A stretch of 64,000 bases of DNA from Cyanobium sp. AMD-g (GCF_024346395.1 NZ_JAGQCW010000002.1:1-64000); one strand, 5' to 3'; positions 1 through 10,293 are shown, counted from the first letter of the stretch. Notes: a model not told the origin generated them from the sequence alone. Numbers and translations are program-made.

Positions 1-546
1 GAAGCCTCCGGCACCGGCAACATGAAATTCATGATGAACGGCGCCCTCACCATCGGCACCCTCGACGGCGCCAACGTCGAGATCCGCGAGCAGGTGGGCG
101 ACGACAACTTCTTCCTCTTCGGCCGCACCACCGAAGGCATCGCCGCCCTCAGACACGAGGGCTACCGGCCCTGGGAGCGGATCGCCTCCACCCCGGAGCT
201 GCCGGAGGTGCTGCACCTGATCGAAAGCGGCCACTTCAGCAATGGCGACAAGGAATTGTTCCGACCCCTGCTGGAGAACCTCACCGGCCGTGACCCCTTC
301 TTCGTGCTGGCCGACTTCGCGGCCTACCTGCAGGCCCAGCAGGCCGTCAGCGACGCCTGGAGCGACCGGCCGCGCTGGAACCGGATGTCCCTGCTGAACA
401 CCGCCCGCAGTGGCTTGTTCTCCTCGGATCGCTCGATCCGGGAGTACAGCGAACGGATCTGGCAGACAGAGGCATTCCCTGTGACCATCACCTGCCAGAT
501 CGACGAGGCCCCGGCCAAAGGCCGCAAGCTGCCGGCCGCGCAGTGA
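1..546 (+). CDS. glgP: Glycogen phosphorylase, C-terminal part (truncated by window start)
   Basis: The reading frame is open from base 1. It starts inside the pyridoxal-phosphate segment of glycogen/starch phosphorylases (EASGTGNMKFMMNGAL), and the lysine that binds PLP in this family is the codon at 25-27. The remaining residues match the C-terminal domain, including the conserved run TIGTLDGANVEI. The enzyme releases glucose-1-phosphate from storage glycogen in the cytosol. Only about 181 of the usual 830 or so residues lie in the window. The stop is TGA at 544-546, and the next gene is convergent 15 bases away. The family call is certain; the preference between glycogen and other glucans cannot be judged here. 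Confidence 0.96.
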   Translation, partial: EASGTGNMKFMMNGALTIGTLDGANVEIREQVGDDNFFLFGRTTEGIAALRHEGYRPWERIASTPELPEVLHLIESGHFSNGDKELFRPLLENLTGRDPFFVLADFAAYLQAQQAVSDAWSDRPRWNRMSLLNTARSGLFSSDRSIREYSERIWQTEAFPVTITCQIDEAPAKGRKLPAAQ

Positions 547-561
547 AGGCGCCGGGGTGGC

Positions 562-1062
562 TCAGCCGCCCCGGTGATCGGGCAGATCGGGCGTCTGGTG
601 CAGCAAGCGGTTGAGACGCAGCCGATCAGCGTTGAGAGGGTCAGGAGCCAGCTCCCCGGCCACCTCCCGGAAGGTCTGCTCCACCGGCTCAGGCACCCTC
701 ACGTCGAAGATGCGCTCCATCAGGGCCTCGATGGAGAACAGGTGAGCATTGATGTTCTCCAGATCGGCCATGGCCTGCTGGATGGCATCGCTTTCGGGGA
801 CAACCTCGCCGGACGCTTCCTGCAGACCGGCATCGGGCGCTGCCGGGGTGGGGGGGGCATCGCCGTCACCGTGCTGCTTCTGAAGCTCCTCAAGCACCCG
901 GCCGGCCAGGGTACGGAACGACTGCAAGGCGGCCCAGTTGAGCTCCTGCTGCTGGCGGAGGCTGGGATTTTCGCGGATCAACCGGTCGTGTTCCCGATAG
1001 AACCGCTGGCAATCAGGACATTGGCAGGGCTCTTCTGGCACCGCGTCCCTTCTTTCATTCAA
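562..1062 (-). CDS. Conserved hypothetical protein with an N-terminal Cys motif
   Basis: This 166-residue protein has no domain I recognise. Near the N-terminus is a CQCPDC cluster that could bind a metal or zinc (inference). The middle is rich in Ala, Pro, Gly and Glu and probably disordered. The C-terminal half looks helical. There is no signal peptide and no membrane segment. The start is TTG: an in-frame TGA lies just upstream and no ATG is available before residue 100 or so. It lies 17 bases downstream of the next minus-strand gene, so the two are probably cotranscribed. Confidence 0.7.
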   Translation of the reverse strand: MNERRDAVPEEPCQCPDCQRFYREHDRLIRENPSLRQQQELNWAALQSFRTLAGRVLEELQKQHGDGDAPPTPAAPDAGLQEASGEVVPESDAIQQAMADLENINAHLFSIEALMERIFDVRVPEPVEQTFREVAGELAPDPLNADRLRLNRLLHQTPDLPDHRGG

Positions 1063-1079
1063 CGACCATCATGGCACCG

Positions 1080-1397
1080 TCAGGCCGCCAGGGGGCCCTG
1101 ATCGGGCCGATCCCCCGCCTCACTGAGCAGCGGCAGGGGAATTTCAATCGAACTCACCACCTGAATCACATCGCGCAGGCGCATGGAATCGGCGAACCAG
1201 CCCATGGCCTGCTCCACGTCGCCGCGACGCTCGGCATCGCTGGCCTGCTCCTCATGGGCATCGGCGAGCAGGGCGAGCCAGCAGAGGCAGCGGGCCTGCA
1301 CCACCGAGAGATCGAGTTCATCGGGGTGGGCGTGGGCGATGGCCTCGCTTTCCTGCTGCACCAGCAACCGCAGGCGCAGGTCGTGAAGCTGGGTCAT
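1080..1397 (-). CDS. Small conserved hypothetical helical protein
   Basis: A 105-residue, acidic, mostly helical soluble protein with an ATG start. No catalytic motif is visible. The central part (VVQARCLCWLALLADAHEEQ) is an amphipathic helix of the kind found in small cyanobacterial proteins of unknown function. It lies 17 bases upstream of the neighbouring minus-strand gene, suggesting an operon. GC-rich shadow frames on the opposite strand overlap it, but this frame has the more ordinary amino-acid composition. Confidence 0.6.
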   Translation of the reverse strand: MTQLHDLRLRLLVQQESEAIAHAHPDELDLSVVQARCLCWLALLADAHEEQASDAERRGDVEQAMGWFADSMRLRDVIQVVSSIEIPLPLLSEAGDRPDQGPLAA

Positions 1398-1487
1398 CCG
1401 CTGCTGACGACTGAGGACACGCTAGCGGGAGCGCCCAGCCAGGGAAAGGCCACCAGTGGTAGCGCACGTTACGGGCGGGACAACGGC

Positions 1488-1739
1488 TCAGTTGCCGGCG
1501 TAGGCGATGCCGGCCTGCACCTCGGCGATCGCCTGGTTCACCAGGTTGATCGCCCGGTCGCGGTGGCCACCTTTATTGGGGGTGGCCATCTGCAGGGATG
1601 ACCGGGCGCTGAACAGCGCATTCAGGGCGTTCTGCATGTTGGGCTGCTGGGCGATGGCCACCCCGGAGGACACCGCCACGCCGGCAAGGAACGCGGCGGG
1701 GGTGGCCAGCCAGGGAGAGATCAGGGATGGACGCGCCAT
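1488..1739 (-). CDS. Small exported helical protein (NKGGHR-type)
   Basis: This 83-residue protein starts at ATG. Residues 1-30 form a signal peptide (hydrophobic stretch, then a likely cleavage after AIA in SSGVAIAQQ). The mature part has a pattern seen in small exported proteins of cyanobacteria and proteobacteria: a short helix (ALNALFSARSSLQMA), the loop PNKGGHRDRAI, then a second helix ending in EVQAGIAYA. The function of that group is not known to me. It is probably periplasmic. The gene is divergent from the PEP-CTERM gene across a 388-base intergenic region. Confidence 0.7.
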   Translation of the reverse strand: MARPSLISPWLATPAAFLAGVAVSSGVAIAQQPNMQNALNALFSARSSLQMATPNKGGHRDRAINLVNQAIAEVQAGIAYAGN

Positions 1740-2127
1740 GGGTTGAGGAATGTTGAAGAGATCATAAAGGTGCTGACGCAGGGCCCCTGCCGCTGCAGGG
1801 ACGCGATGGCTGCTTCCCCACCAGCGATGGGGCAGGAAGAGAAGTCACCACCACTGATGGTGCAGGGCTCAGCGAGCGGAGCAGAACGCCTGAAAGGACC
1901 ACCCACCGCGGTGTCAGTCAATCTTCCAGACGGGAGCTGGGTTCTCTCACCGCCAAAGACCCGGATCAGCCCCCAGGGTGACGGGCCCCTGACAAAGATG
2001 AAGATCCGGTGACAGCAGGCCTTAAGGATTCCTCAGATTCATGGTATGGTTGCCACGTTGGCCAAGTTCGCCTCATAGGTGCTTGGGCCACATTGACCCC
2101 CAACGCACCCAACCACCCCCTTAACCC
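1740..2127. other. 388-base divergent intergenic region
   Basis: It separates two divergent genes for exported proteins and must hold both promoters. I see no convincing ORF. A short imperfect palindrome lies near 1780-1800 (GGGCCCCTGCCGCTGCAGGG). No clear -10/-35 pair or operator could be assigned by eye. Confidence 0.5.
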
Positions 2128-2877
2128 ATGTCGACCACTCGATTCCGCTTCAGACCGGCGTTCATCGCCAAAGCTGGCATCCTGGCGGCCGCCGCTGCAC
2201 TGTCCCTCCAGGCCGGCGAGTCCAAGGCCCAAGCGGCCCCCGGCGATTCCATCACTTGCACCGTTGCCCAGATCCTCGGGACTGACGGAGCCGTCTGCAA
2301 CGGCGGCGCTCCCATCATCATCGGAGATAAGCAGTTCAGCGGATTCAGCTTCACGGGTGCTGCCCTGAACCCCGGCGCATCAGTCCTTTTCAGCCAAGTT
2401 CTGACAAATCTCTACCAGATTCAATACAACTTTGACCCCCAGGTCAGCTCTCCTGTAGAAGGTACTTTCGGGTACACGATCAGCATTACTCCTGCTGGTC
2501 TCGCAGCTGGCAACGTGTTCCTTGATGCACAAGCCAACATCACTGGAGGCATCCTGGGTTCCGGTGGTGGTTCCTTCAGCACCACTGTTGATTCTCCCGA
2601 GCTCTCCGCTGACCTGTTTGCTGCTTCTTCTAACGTGGGAAGCAGCCCAGGAAATATCGCCGTTTTTGCGCCTGACACCATTACTGCTTCTTTCCTGCAG
2701 TCTTTCTCAGGTCTCAGTGGCACTGGGCCTTCCACCGTCAACAGTTTCGGAATTCAGTTCACCCAGAACCAGCCCTCCACCGACACCCAAGTCCCTGGTC
2801 CTCTGCCCATCCTGGGTGCAGCAGCTGCGTTTGGCTTCTCCCGCAAGCTGCGTAGCCGCATCAAGCAGGCTGCCTGA
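2128..2877 (+). CDS. PEP-CTERM-type exported protein (cyanobacterial variant)
   Basis: A 249-residue protein with a signal peptide (residues 1-35, ending near SKAQA), a beta-rich Ser/Thr/Gly middle with few charged residues, and a sorting tail. The tail at residues 221-249 has the order VPGPLPILG, a short hydrophobic stretch, then a basic end (FSRKLRSRIK). This is the cyanobacterial form of the PEP-CTERM signal recognised by exosortase-type transpeptidases. The mature protein is therefore predicted to be exported, cleaved and anchored or released at the cell surface. A strong terminator follows. The next plus-strand gene is HpsJ-like, a family often found with cyanoexosortases. No exosortase is in the window. 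Local GC is lower than in flanking genes. Confidence 0.8.
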   Translation: MSTTRFRFRPAFIAKAGILAAAAALSLQAGESKAQAAPGDSITCTVAQILGTDGAVCNGGAPIIIGDKQFSGFSFTGAALNPGASVLFSQVLTNLYQIQYNFDPQVSSPVEGTFGYTISITPAGLAAGNVFLDAQANITGGILGSGGGSFSTTVDSPELSADLFAASSNVGSSPGNIAVFAPDTITASFLQSFSGLSGTGPSTVNSFGIQFTQNQPSTDTQVPGPLPILGAAAAFGFSRKLRSRIKQAA

Positions 2878-2914
2878 TCTCCTCACCAGAGATTCAGTTA
2901 GTTCAAACGATTTG

Positions 2915-2942
2915 AGCCTCCCCTATGGGGAGGCTTTTTTTT
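2915..2942 (+). terminator. Rho-independent terminator of the PEP-CTERM gene
   Basis: A perfect 9-bp stem (AGCCTCCCC at 2915-2923 with GGGGAGGCT at 2927-2935), a TAT loop, and an 8-base T run at 2935-2942. It lies 38 bases after the stop codon. Confidence 0.92.
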
Positions 2943-3087
2943 GCATGTCATCCAGCCCAAGACCTCTTCCACAAGATCCAAACCAGCCAAGTAGGGGTAT
3001 TCTGGGCGCTGGCCCATAAAATCAGGACTTTCGCACGTTGAAACAGAGTCTGGAAAGGGGGTTGTCTTGAGGGACACAGCCAAGACC

Positions 3088-3807
3088 ATGGGCAGCGCCA
3101 TCAGCAGGCCTTCCGTCACAGCATCGCGTTGGTTCGCACTGGCGGGCTGGGTGTTCATCGGCACCTCCTTGAGTGGCCTCCTGTTCGCGTCGTTGCCGGT
3201 GCGATTGATTGATCCAGCCTGGCAGCTGCGCCTGATGAGCGCCATCCTCTCAAGCGCCAACATCCTGCTGCTGGGTACCCTGCTGGTCTGCGCTGCCCAA
3301 TTGCTGAATGAGAAAAGTAAGCAGCTGGAACAACGTTCCCTACTGGTTCGCAAAGTAGCCAGCTGGTACGCCATCTTGCTCCTGGTGATCATTCCGTTTC
3401 AGTTCCATGCCGGATTCCGGGCCAGCGGGGCGGTGCAGGCCTCGGAGAATGAGCGCATCGAACTGATCAAGAAAATCGTTCGAGGTGTCCAGGCTTCAAC
3501 CAATGAGATGGAACTTCGCGGTTTCCTCGCAAGCCTGCCCTCGCCTCCTCCAGTGCCAGCACGGCTCAATGCACCCTTTCCTGAAATCAGGCAGCGACTA
3601 CTGACCAATTTCGACAGTCAGCTCAATGCCGCCAATTATCAGGCGGGTGAATTGCGTCGCGAACGCATGGAACGGTTCATCGCCGACGCTTCCCGCAACA
3701 CGGTCCAAGCGCTGCTGATGGCCATCGCTTTCACTGGCATTGCCGAGAAGCAGGGACCTCTCTTTGGCCTGTTCGTGCGCCTGGGCCTTTTTCGATACAG
3801 GGATTAG
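3088..3807 (+). CDS. HpsJ-like membrane protein
   Basis: A protein of about 239 residues. The ATG at 3088 is preferred; a TTG at 3067 in the same frame would add seven residues. There are three clear membrane segments in the first half (near residues 14-35, 47-71 and 85-106 of the ATG form) and a weak fourth at the C-terminus. A soluble loop between them contains SENERIELIKKIVRGVQ. The arrangement, and the IDPAWQLRLMSAIL segment after the first helix, resemble HpsJ, a hormogonium-polysaccharide-associated family with cyanoexosortase-linked relatives. It follows the PEP-CTERM gene after a terminator, so it probably has its own promoter. Its exact role is unknown. Confidence 0.65.
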   Translation: MGSAISRPSVTASRWFALAGWVFIGTSLSGLLFASLPVRLIDPAWQLRLMSAILSSANILLLGTLLVCAAQLLNEKSKQLEQRSLLVRKVASWYAILLLVIIPFQFHAGFRASGAVQASENERIELIKKIVRGVQASTNEMELRGFLASLPSPPPVPARLNAPFPEIRQRLLTNFDSQLNAANYQAGELRRERMERFIADASRNTVQALLMAIAFTGIAEKQGPLFGLFVRLGLFRYRD

Positions 3808-3902
3808 TCCTGGGCAGCAAGGCCCTCGGCTCGCAGACATCAGACCCTCGTTGGGTGAGGTCAACGCGCAGGTTCCAGTGCTGCTTTTGGATCAGGAAGA
3901 AA

Positions 3903-3976
<74 letters not shown>

Positions 3977-4085
3977 TTTCTGGCGTGCTTGGTCGGAACC
4001 TGATCCACGCGACACCACCTTAGTCCTGCAGGCCGAACTCTCTGAAGACCCAGCCCTCGTCTGATCCTGCCCTTAATGTGAGCGA

Positions 4086-4500
4086 TGGAAAGCAGGCGAG
4101 GTGATCGCGATCGGTGCGGTGTGGCCTTCGGGCCAGGGCCGCGGCCGGTTGAGGAAAGTCCGGGCTCCCCAATGGCCAGGCCTGCTGGGTAACGCCCAGT
4201 GCGGGTGACCGTGAGGACAGTGCCACAGAAACACACCGCCGATGGCCCGGGCTTGCCCGGCGCACAGGTAAGGGTGCAAAGGTGCGGTAAGAGCGCACCA
4301 GCGGCATCGAGAGGTGCCGGCTTGGTAAACCCCGGCTGGGAGCAAGGCCCAGGGACAGCGGTTGGCCATCTTCCCCGTCCCGATTCCCATGCGCCGCTCG
4401 AGGCCGCCGGTGACGGCGGTCCCAGACAGATGATCACCCCCCCTGCCGGCGGCGTGCCGCTGGCAGGGGAGAACAGAACCCGGCTTACGTCCTGCTTCCC
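4086..4500 (+). ncRNA. rnpB: RNase P RNA, bacterial type A
   Basis: The conserved P4 5' strand GAGGAAAGTCCGGGCTCCC is at about 4152-4170. ACAGTGCCACAGAAA follows near 4217, then GGTAAACCCCGGCTGGGAGC around 4325, and the 3' hallmark ACAGAACCCGGCTTACG near 4473. The ends are set by pairing of P1: AAAGCAGG near 4089-4096 with CCTGCTT near 4491-4497. The RNA is the catalytic part of RNase P, which trims tRNA 5' ends. The end points are good to about 5 bases. rnc starts only 14 bases after the 3' end. Confidence 0.97.
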
Positions 4501-4513
4501 CCCTTGTCCCGCG

Positions 4514-5269
4514 ATGACGCCCCAGCGCCGCCAGCAACTCCTGGCCTTTCTGGAGAGTCTCGGCTTCGGCAGCGGCTCCGGCCTGCTGCCCCTTGATCCG
4601 GCCGCCGCCGACGCCGCCCTGGCCACCCTGGATGAGGCCCTCACCCACAGCTCCACCGGCCAGCCCCGCCACCACGACCGCCTGGAGTTCCTCGGCGATG
4701 CGGTGCTGCGGCTGGCGGCGGCCGAGTTCCTGCGCTCGGCGCACCCATCCATGGGCGTGGGCGACAGCTCCAGCCTGCGGGCCCAGCTGGTGTCCGATCG
4801 CTGGCTGAGTGATCTGGCGCGAGCCATCGCCCTGGAGCCGGTGCTGGTGCTTGGGGCGATGGCCGCTGGCGATCGGGCCGGCCGGGCCACCGTGCTGGCC
4901 GAATGCTGCGAAGCCCTGGTGGGCGCCATTTACACCGTGGGCGGCGGCCCCCTGGGCGGGCTGGTGGCCGTGCAGCACTGGCTGGCCCCCCACTGGCAGG
5001 CCAGCACCGCCGAGCTGCTGGCCGATCCATTGCGCCACAACTGGAAGTCGGCGCTGCAGGAATGGAGCCAGGGCCAGGGCAAGGGCCTGCCCGCCTACCA
5101 CTGCCACGAGCGCAGCCGGGTGCATGGGGATCCGGAGCGCTTCGAATGCCGCGTGGAGGTGGCTGGCCTGAGCGGCGAGGGCCGGGGCGGTTCGCGGCGG
5201 GAGGCGGAGCAGCAGGCCGCCAGGGCAACCCTGGAGACCCTCGACCTCAGGCCTGCTCCAGGGTGCTGA
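4514..5269 (+). CDS. rnc: Ribonuclease III
   Basis: A 251-residue double-strand-specific endoribonuclease for rRNA and mRNA processing. The ATG at 4514 is chosen because everything upstream in this frame lies inside RNase P RNA. The catalytic domain has the signature HDRLEFLGDAVL near residues 53-64 and AECCEALVGAIY near 133-144. A C-terminal double-stranded-RNA-binding domain fills the last 75 residues or so. Compared with E. coli, E38 is D, and the metal-binding position D114 appears to be E (the AEC of AECCEA). Both are conservative changes. The 3' end overlaps the convergent ndhS by 23 bases. Confidence 0.95.
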   Translation: MTPQRRQQLLAFLESLGFGSGSGLLPLDPAAADAALATLDEALTHSSTGQPRHHDRLEFLGDAVLRLAAAEFLRSAHPSMGVGDSSSLRAQLVSDRWLSDLARAIALEPVLVLGAMAAGDRAGRATVLAECCEALVGAIYTVGGGPLGGLVAVQHWLAPHWQASTAELLADPLRHNWKSALQEWSQGQGKGLPAYHCHERSRVHGDPERFECRVEVAGLSGEGRGGSRREAEQQAARATLETLDLRPAPGC

Positions 5270-5426
5270 GGGGCACGGTCACGAGCTTGTCCCAGTTGCC
5301 GCCTTCGAACAGCACCGCTGCCATCGCCCCACTGATGCGCTGCACGAAGCCCTGGTAGCCGTTGTAGATCGAGCGGGGATCACGCACCACCACGGTGGAA
5401 CCGGGCAGGATCGGGCTGGTGGCCAT
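5247..5426 (-). CDS. ndhS: NDH-1 subunit NdhS
   Basis: A 59-residue protein that matches the small SH3-like subunit S of the cyanobacterial/plastid NDH-1 complex. It has an N-terminal ILPGSTVVVRDP and the conserved core AAVLFEGGNWDKLVT. In known systems NdhS forms part of the ferredoxin-binding site of the complex, which drives cyclic electron flow at the thylakoid membrane. The ATG at 5426 gives the expected length; the longer open frame upstream is not coding. It is convergent with rnc and overlaps its last 23 bases. Confidence 0.9.
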   Translation of the reverse strand: MATSPILPGSTVVVRDPRSIYNGYQGFVQRISGAMAAVLFEGGNWDKLVTVPLSTLEQA

Positions 5427-5478
5427 GGCGTAGGCCCCCGGAAGGAACCATGAACTGGGGCCATTATCGTTGCCAGCT

Positions 5479-5517
5479 GGCCCTGTTGCAGTGGCGGCGG
5501 GCACCGCAACAGGGGCC
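5479..5517 (+). promoter_or_regulatory. Inverted repeat in the rimM leader
   Basis: GGCCCTGTTGC pairs with GCAACAGGGGCC, with one bulged base, around a GC-rich loop. It ends about 9 bases before the rimM start and lies between divergent ndhS and rimM. It could be a leader hairpin or an operator. Function is not shown. Confidence 0.35.
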
Positions 5518-5525
5518 ATGACGCG

Positions 5526-6122
5526 ATGATGCGCCGCGACGGGAGCGATCTGGCAGTGGCCGATTCCAGCAACGAGGTGCAAGGAACCGACGACCCAGGG
5601 GAGCTGATGGCCGTGGGCCGGTTCGTGGCGGCCCAGGGCATGGGCGGTGAGGCGCGCCTGCTGCCCCTCAGCGACTTCCCCGAACGCTTCACCAGGCCCG
5701 GCCAGCGCTGGCTGCAGGCCCCCAAGGGCGAACCACGGCCGGTGCGGCTGCTGGCCGGCCGGCCCCTGCCGGGCAAGAACCTGTTCGTGCTGCGCCTTGA
5801 AGGCGTCAGCGACCGCACCGCCGCCGAAGCCCTGGTGGACCAGCACCTGCTGGTGCCCGCCAACGACCGTCCCAGCCTGGAGCCGGGGGAATTCCACCTG
5901 CTTGATCTGGTGGGGCTCCAGGTGCGGCTGCTGGCGGAGCCGCAGGCGTCCCTCGGCACCGTGACCGACCTGATCCATGCCGGCAACGACCTGCTGGAGG
6001 TGGAGCTCGCGACGGGGGGCCGGCGGTTGCTGATCCCCTTCGTGGAGGCGATCGTGCCGGAGGTGAACCTGGCGGAGGGCTGGATCGGCCTCACACCGCC
6101 CCCCGGACTTCTCGACCTCTGA
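5526..6122 (+). CDS. rimM: Ribosome maturation factor RimM
   Basis: A protein of 197-198 residues (ATGATG start, either codon possible). RimM helps assembly of the 30S subunit head. The N-terminal barrel begins at [19 protein letters not shown], a variant of the usual GxxGxxGExR segment. The C-terminal PRC-barrel has [12 protein letters not shown], then [18 protein letters not shown], and [17 protein letters not shown], all typical. Length is normal for the family. The first 25 residues are a non-conserved extension. Confidence 0.93.
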   Translation: MMRRDGSDLAVADSSNEVQGTDDPGELMAVGRFVAAQGMGGEARLLPLSDFPERFTRPGQRWLQAPKGEPRPVRLLAGRPLPGKNLFVLRLEGVSDRTAAEALVDQHLLVPANDRPSLEPGEFHLLDLVGLQVRLLAEPQASLGTVTDLIHAGNDLLEVELATGGRRLLIPFVEAIVPEVNLAEGWIGLTPPPGLLDL

Positions 6123-6214
6123 AGTGGCCCCGGGTGCACAGGAACGCTGACGGCCGGGGCCACCTCGGGTTGAATGGGCCCGACTGATGGTCCTGCGGGA
6201 CAGCGGCAGCCTCC

Positions 6215-7681
6215 ATGCCTTCCCCCTCCCTGGTTCCAGTGATCCTCTGCGGCGGCACCGGCACCCGCCTCTGGCCCCTGTCCCGGGCCAGCTACCCCAA
6301 GCAGTACTGGCCCCTGGCCGGTACCACCGAAGAAACCCTGCTGCAGCAGACCCACCAGCGCCTGCAGGGCCTGCCGGACCTGGCGCCGCCGTTGCTGATC
6401 TGCAACGAGGACCATCGCTTCATCGTGGCCGAGCAGATGCGCCAGATCGGCGTGGAGCCGGCGGCGATCCTGCTGGAACCGGTGGGCCGCAACACCGCAC
6501 CGGCGGTGGCGGTGGCGGCCCTGCAGGCCACGGCCCGCGGTGACGACCCGCTGCTGCTGATCCTGGCTGCCGATCACGTCATCCGCCGCGCCGCCGACTT
6601 CCGCGCCACGGTGGCCGCCGGCATGGCGGCAGCGGCCGACGGCCAGCTGGTCAGCTTCGGCATCGTGCCCACCAGCGCCGAAACGGGCTACGGCTACATC
6701 GAGGCGGCCGGAGCCATGGCCGCCGCCACGCCCGTACCGATCGCCCGCTTCGTGGAGAAGCCGGACAAAGCCACGGCCGAGGCCTTCCTCGCCACCGGTC
6801 GCTTCACCTGGAACAGCGGCATGTTCCTGTTCCGTGCCAGCACGATCCTGGCGGAGCTGGAGCGCTTCGCCCCCGAGGTGGTGGGCGCCTGCCGCACGGC
6901 CCTGGAGCAGGACAGCGCCGACCTGGAGTTCCTGCGGCTGGAGCGGGAGGCCTTCGCCAACGGCCCCAGCATCGCCATCGACGTGGCGGTGATGGAAAAG
7001 ACCGACCGGGGCGTGGTGCTGCCCCTCGATGCCGACTGGAGTGATGTGGGCAGCTGGGCTGCCCTGTGGGAAACCTCCCAGCAGGACCCTGAAGGCAACG
7101 TGCTGCGGGGCAGGGTGATCAGTGAGGGCAGCCGCAACTGCTACCTGCGCAGCGAACACCGTCTGGTGGTGGGCCTGGGCGTGGAGGATCTGGTGGTGGT
7201 CGAAACCGACGACGTCGTGCTCGTGGCCCATCGCGATCGGGCCCAGGAGGTCAAGGGCATCGTCGGCCGGCTGGAACGGGACGGCGCCCCCGAGAGCCGC
7301 GCCCACCGCCGCATCTACCGGCCTTGGGGCCACTACGACGGCGTGGTGGAAGGGGAGCGCTGGCAGGTCAAGAAAATCTCTGTGAAGCCAGGCGCCAGCC
7401 TCTCCCTGCAGATGCACCACCACCGGGCCGAGCACTGGGTGGTGGTGCGCGGCACCGCCGTGGTGGAAAAGGACGGGGTGGAAGAGCTGGTGGGCGAGAA
7501 CCAGAGCACCTACATCCCCCTCGGCGCCCGCCACCGCCTCACCAACCCCGGCAAGATCGCCATGGAACTGATCGAGGTGCAAAGCGGCCCCTACCTGGGC
7601 GAAGACGACATCGTCCGCTTCGACGACCGTTACGGCCGCAGCGATGCCCCGGCCCTGACCGAGCCCCTGAGCCAGCCTTGA
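6215..7681 (+). CDS. manC: Mannose-1-phosphate guanylyltransferase / mannose-6-phosphate isomerase
   Basis: A 488-residue bifunctional type II enzyme of the ManC/CpsB group that makes GDP-mannose for surface polysaccharide. The nucleotidyltransferase signature GGTGTRLWPLSR is at residues 13-24. VEKPDK and WNSGMFLF follow in the middle, and the C-terminal cupin (isomerase) part has KKISVKPGASLSLQMHHHRA, then EHWVVV, near residue 400. The gene is alone, 92 bases after rimM, and convergent with glmS. Its stop codon lies inside a large palindrome. It may feed the polysaccharide island that starts 6 kb downstream (inference). Confidence 0.94.
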   Translation: MPSPSLVPVILCGGTGTRLWPLSRASYPKQYWPLAGTTEETLLQQTHQRLQGLPDLAPPLLICNEDHRFIVAEQMRQIGVEPAAILLEPVGRNTAPAVAVAALQATARGDDPLLLILAADHVIRRAADFRATVAAGMAAAADGQLVSFGIVPTSAETGYGYIEAAGAMAAATPVPIARFVEKPDKATAEAFLATGRFTWNSGMFLFRASTILAELERFAPEVVGACRTALEQDSADLEFLRLEREAFANGPSIAIDVAVMEKTDRGVVLPLDADWSDVGSWAALWETSQQDPEGNVLRGRVISEGSRNCYLRSEHRLVVGLGVEDLVVVETDDVVLVAHRDRAQEVKGIVGRLERDGAPESRAHRRIYRPWGHYDGVVEGERWQVKKISVKPGASLSLQMHHHRAEHWVVVRGTAVVEKDGVEELVGENQSTYIPLGARHRLTNPGKIAMELIEVQSGPYLGEDDIVRFDDRYGRSDAPALTEPLSQP

Positions 7682-7748
7682 GGGGGCCGGCCTGCGGCGG
7701 GCGAGCCCGCGGAGCGGGCAACGCCGCCTGCGACCGGCCCCCTCAAGG
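7676..7748. repeat. Large palindromic element at the manC 3' end
   Basis: A perfect 15-bp inverted repeat (CCTTGAGGGGGCCGG at 7676-7690, complement at 7734-7748) encloses an inner hairpin made of GCGGCG/CGCCGC and GCCCGC/GCGGGC. It overlaps the manC stop codon. No T run follows, so it is not a classic intrinsic terminator. The inner module is similar to that of the element at 7812-7900 in the opposite orientation. Confidence 0.8.
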
Positions 7749-7811
7749 CGGTCAGGGGCTGGCAGGGGCCGGGGCGTAGGGGATGGAAGGCTCTTGAGCC
7801 CCCTCCCCCGG

Positions 7812-7898
7812 GAGGGTGTGGGTCGGCGGTGGGCTCGGAGGTGGCGTTGCCCGCGCGAGCGGGCTCGCCCACCGCAGGCCCACCGCGGACCCACACCC

Positions 7899-7900
<2 letters not shown>
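7812..7900. repeat. Large palindromic element at the glmS 3' end
   Basis: An inverted repeat of about 23 bp with one mismatch (arms at about 7812-7834 and 7878-7900) encloses an inner module. Read on the minus strand this module nearly copies the one in 7676-7748 (GGGCGAGCCCGC, then GCGGGCAACGCC). The right arm runs into the glmS stop codon. Confidence 0.8.
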
Positions 7901-9797
<1,897 letters not shown>

Positions 9798-9836
9798 AGG
9801 AGAAGCAATCCGGCGGGAAACGGGGGGTGGGGGGCC

Positions 9837-9864
9837 AAAAAAAAGCCCGGCGCTGGCGCCGGGC
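9837..9864 (-). terminator. Rho-independent terminator of psaC
   Basis: On the minus strand a GCCCGGCGC/GCGCCGGGC stem (9845-9864) is followed by eight T residues (9844-9837). It lies 34 bases after the psaC stop, between psaC and glmS, so it should isolate abundant psaC transcription from glmS. Confidence 0.92.
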
Positions 9865-9898
9865 AAGAGCTTATGGGAGGGCAGCGGAGCCGCCGGTG

Positions 9899-10222
<324 letters not shown>

Positions 10223-10293
10223 TCACCCTTGTTCATACGGCGAAAGGCCCCGACCGGGGCGACCCGTAGGATGCTGCCTCCCTCACAGCAGCC

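Noticed and set aside
4199..4513. N-terminal extension of RNase III
   Set aside because: The frame is open but lies within RNase P RNA; the family starts at the ATG at 4514.
4073..5125. Minus-strand open frame across RNase P RNA and rnc
   Set aside because: It crosses a structured RNA gene and the RNase III catalytic domain; no protein motif.
5279..7894. Very long minus-strand open frame (871 codons) opposite rimM and manC
   Set aside because: It is a shadow of GC-rich genes: the plus-strand frames encode clear RimM and ManC motifs, and the shadow is low-complexity, His/Gly/Arg-rich protein without motifs.
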